From: Glandiceps talaboti
Taxonomy: Eukaryota; Hemichordata; Enteropneusta; Spengelidae
Assembly (NCBI RefSeq): GCF_964340395.1
Contig: NC_135565.1
Span: 11,676,742 to 11,699,241 of the forward strand
Length of the DNA stretch: 22,500 nucleotides
Direction of reading: 5' to 3'
Under the pieces are notes generated by a model. It was not told where the DNA came from. It did no database searches and saw only the letters and a list, made by a program, of their open reading frames with translations. Both the position numbers and the translations under genes were made by a program. Numbering within the stretch: position 1 is the stretch's first letter; every line of letters begins with the position of its first letter. Of the stretch, positions 19,743 to 22,500 are shown piece after piece.

Positions 19743-20809
19743 CCCTTTAAACCCTGATACCATGTAGTTATGGTGTAATTACATAGATTTACAGAATCCA
19801 GTTCACTAAAGGATAAATTAGCTCGAGATGGTACATTCGAGATGTCTTTATCAGAACCTTTTAACATCTTTAGGTATATACCCACACGCATATGTATATG
19901 GGTAAATGGTGATCAAATCAGCTAGTACTGACCATAACTAATTAATAACTAATGGTTTCTAAAACACTTGTTAGGTTGTGCGTCTCATGAATAGTTGAAA
20001 AAAATTCCCCCAACTGTTTTGACATAATGCGATATATCAAATTTACACAAGAACCCCTAAATATTATCTGTCAATACATTTTCTGAAGACGTAACTGTGC
20101 TCTGCTGTTTATCCGTTGACACTCAAAAGGTCATTCGACCTCATTTGATATTCCCACAGCCTTCGTCCCACTGCTATAAAGGATAACATGACTATATAAT
20201 TTACGTGTAGTAAAACAACAATCGCTCATTTCACCTCTAACCTCAGTGTATTGTTAGAGACTTGCGTCACTAGATGTATATATAATTCAGTATATATCAA
20301 TACAACTGTGTTGATGATGTACATGCCGTGTCACGTGCACTGTGAATTGGTTTTATTTGATATTATGAAAGTTCGTTAAAATAGAAATTTCCGACAGGAA
20401 GGAATTCATAAACGCAACAGTACTTATCAATAGCTGAGCAAGAAATTTGATAACATTTGCGAGTACGTCAACCTAGGATGAAAAAAAATGACTTGATCTT
20501 TTCTCACATCATCATTGTGTTGCAGTTTATGCTTACAACTACAAACATGGCGGAGCTACATTGTTACTACACCTCTCTGGCTACACAATGTACATATATA
20601 TGCATTCATTGCCCTCATTTAAACCCATAAACATGATTGTATCAAATGATATTTTTTGCTGTGGATGGTTAGTAGTCGAGCAGTAAGTTGTGAACTTCAA
20701 GTTATGTTGACTCTTTAGGGAGAAAACGAAGCCAGTGATTACTCTGAGACGATATACGAACGATGAGACTTAAAATATTACAAATAATCCCCATGTCGCC
20801 ATTAATTCA
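19743..20809. other. About 1.1 kb with no gene seen
   Basis: AT-rich unique sequence. No long frame on either strand. Confidence 0.6.
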
Positions 20810-20879
20810 ACTTAATCCACGATGAGATAACTGACCCTTTAATACTAACAATATCTGTTTCTTTAATACACACAGTGTA
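20810..20879 (+). repeat. 70-bp duplicated flank, copy 1
   Basis: ACTTAATCCACGATGAG through CACACAGTGTA. It is repeated at 21111-21180 with only two differences (A/G and T/C at equivalent positions near 20842 and 20846). Both copies lead straight into an ATGT array. Confidence 0.95.
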
Positions 20880-21093
20880 TGTATGTATGTATGTATGTAT
20901 GTATGTATGTATGTATGTATGTATGTATGTATGTATGTATGTATGTATGTATGTATGTACGTGTGTATGTATGTATGTATGTATGTATGTATGTATGTAT
21001 GTATGTACGTACGTACGTACGTGTATGTGTGTATGTGTGTATGTATGTATGTATGTATGTATGTATGTATGTATGTATGTATGTATGTATGTA
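20877..21093. repeat. (ATGT)n microsatellite with ACGT block
   Basis: An ATGT array with a homogeneous run of ACGT units at about 21006-21021 and GTGT interruptions nearby. Same orientation as the other arrays. Long frames here are artefacts. Confidence 0.96.
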
Positions 21094-21110
21094 CTTAATA
21101 TTTACAAGAC

Positions 21111-21180
21111 ACTTAATCCACGATGAGATAACTGACCCTTTGATACCAACAATATCTGTTTCTTTAATACACACAGTGTA
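21111..21180 (+). repeat. 70-bp duplicated flank, copy 2
   Basis: Partner of 20810-20879, offset by 301 bp. This implies a tandem duplication of flank plus microsatellite, or a conversion or slippage event spanning them. Confidence 0.95.
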
Positions 21181-21244
21181 TGTATGTATGTATGTATGTA
21201 TGTATGTATGTATGTATGTATGTATGTATGTATGTATGTATGTA

Positions 21245-21276
<32 letters not shown>

Positions 21277-21422
21277 TGTCTGCATGCATGCATGCATGCA
21301 TGCATGCATGCAAGTATGTATGTGTGTGTTTCTGTGCGTGCGTGCGTATGTACATGTATGTATGTATGTATGTATGTATGTATGTATGTATGTATGCATA
21401 CATGCATGCATGCATGCATGTA

Positions 21423-21455
<33 letters not shown>

Positions 21456-21490
21456 ATGTATGTATGTATGTATGTATGTATGTATGTGTG
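21178..21490. repeat. Compound tetranucleotide array: ATGT, GCCT, GTCT, GCAT, GTGC, ATGT
   Basis: ATGT to about 21246, then GCCT units (about 21246-21271), GTCT (two units), GCAT (about 21281-21311), a mixed GTGT/GCGT part, and ATGT again. A second GCAT block falls at about 21395-21419, then GTGT and ATGT to 21490. Apparent proteins over 100 residues here are repeat artefacts. Confidence 0.95.
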
Positions 21491-22500
21491 CCCCATTCCA
21501 CCCCTATCCCCTTTGTCTATTCAATGCCCCCAATTCATTATCATGAACGACGAAATAGCAATGAAAATAATACGATATGTTGAAAAACATACCATCGAGC
21601 TTGAGCCTTCAAAACAAGGTATTGATGGAATTGTATGACATCATAGAGCACGGCCGATGTATATTCTGATGTCTTGGTGATTGAAAAATAGATACTGTAA
21701 ATCATTGGGGCATACACCTTCTTGAAAACATACATATAAGGTTTCTCAACGTTTTCCCAAGCCACTGACAAGTTTTCAGTACCATTCTAGAATTTCCACC
21801 TATTCTAACCTTGATGAAATCAGGAATGATTTATTAGCAAGCAAGGCGATATCAGCTTAGCCTGTTGATTGACACTATATATCAGTGCCTATCAAAATGT
21901 CTTATGGGAAGTCCCGTCTGGTATTATGCATGTTAGATAGCCATTAATGTACATATTTTATAGCTAAAATGATGTAGGCTTGGTGATCACTCATGCAACA
22001 TGACGTTTATTACACACCCCACACAACTTCTAATGAAAAAGAAAAAAAAAATAGGTCTCGTGCACAGTGGGGATGCTGCATAGTCAAGTTGATATGTTGA
22101 TTATCAATTAGAAAATAAACAATTGCGGCAACTAAAATCATGGAGTCCACCATGGATCCTGCCGTGTTTGTTGTGCCTCTGTTATTGTTAGTCCACAGTT
22201 GAAATATGTCTATGTGTGTGTCAAAAACGCAATGTCCCGTGAATGAAACACCAAGCCAGTTTCCAGCGAAAGTCATAAACCATTAACCAAAATGTCCCCT
22301 GGCTCTACTACAATCTCATTAACATTGCTACATTTTATCTTCTGGCTAGACATAAATCTTACCAACACAGCTAACGTTTCGTCATAAATCGTCTGGCATG
22401 ACAAAGATCTTTACCAATATTGTTACATTTTCTTTGTGTGAGTTACTTTTATCTTACGCGATCATCGCTAAATTTATACTGCCTGGTAAACCTAAGGTTG
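21491..22500. other. No confirmed gene; two minor frames
   Basis: The minus frame 21771-21541 (76 codons) and the minus frame 22276-22010 (88 codons) show no domain I recognise. On the plus strand, 22140-22202 encodes a 20-residue hydrophobic peptide with a strong start context, described as a finding. A poly-A run lies near 22043-22051. Confidence 0.45.

Noticed and set aside
20877-21490. CRISPR-like or satellite array
   Set aside because: Units are 4 bp with no spacers; the window is clearly eukaryotic.

Overview
This is eukaryotic, AT-rich, mostly non-coding animal DNA. It looks like the genome of a marine invertebrate. A lophotrochozoan (mollusc or annelid type) is my best guess, from the D2-like receptor exon together with long tetranucleotide microsatellites, CR1/L2-type LINE tails and palindromic MITEs. 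The sequence alone does not settle the phylum, and a hemichordate or cephalochordate cannot be excluded. There is no operon, no prokaryotic gene, no intact rRNA or tRNA gene and no CRISPR array.

Only one protein-coding gene segment is convincing. It is the first coding exon (minus strand, 5976 down to 5713, 88 codons) of a rhodopsin-class amine receptor closest to dopamine D2-like receptors. It carries the N-terminus, TM1 and TM2 and ends at a consensus splice donor. The rest of the gene should lie at lower coordinates. I found no TM3/DRY exon in 1-5700, so the first intron probably runs off the left edge and most of 1-5712 is intron. The sequence above 5976 is 5' UTR, possible UTR intron and upstream flank.

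The rest is repeats. (a) Three copies (6449-6803, 10346-10614, 18886-19232) of one fold-back MITE family that is palindromic almost end to end and inserted at TTAA-like sites. (b) A second inverted-repeat family, complete at 3461-3825 and one-ended at 17689-17870. (c) Two decayed 3' ends of non-LTR retrotransposons, at 3271-3421 and 15465-15721. (d) A tRNA-derived SINE relic at about 19591-19742. (e) Long simple repeats: five ATGT arrays, CT/CA, GA/GACA, GTTA, TTTA and a pentanucleotide tract. (f) A 301-bp-offset duplication at 20810-21180 that carries its microsatellite with it.

Most open frames in the window come from the period-4 arrays, which have no stop codon on either strand, or are chance frames. 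I see no new multi-gene system. The most informative points are the receptor exon with its intron at TM2 position 2.65 and the concerted evolution of the two arms in the palindromic MITEs.
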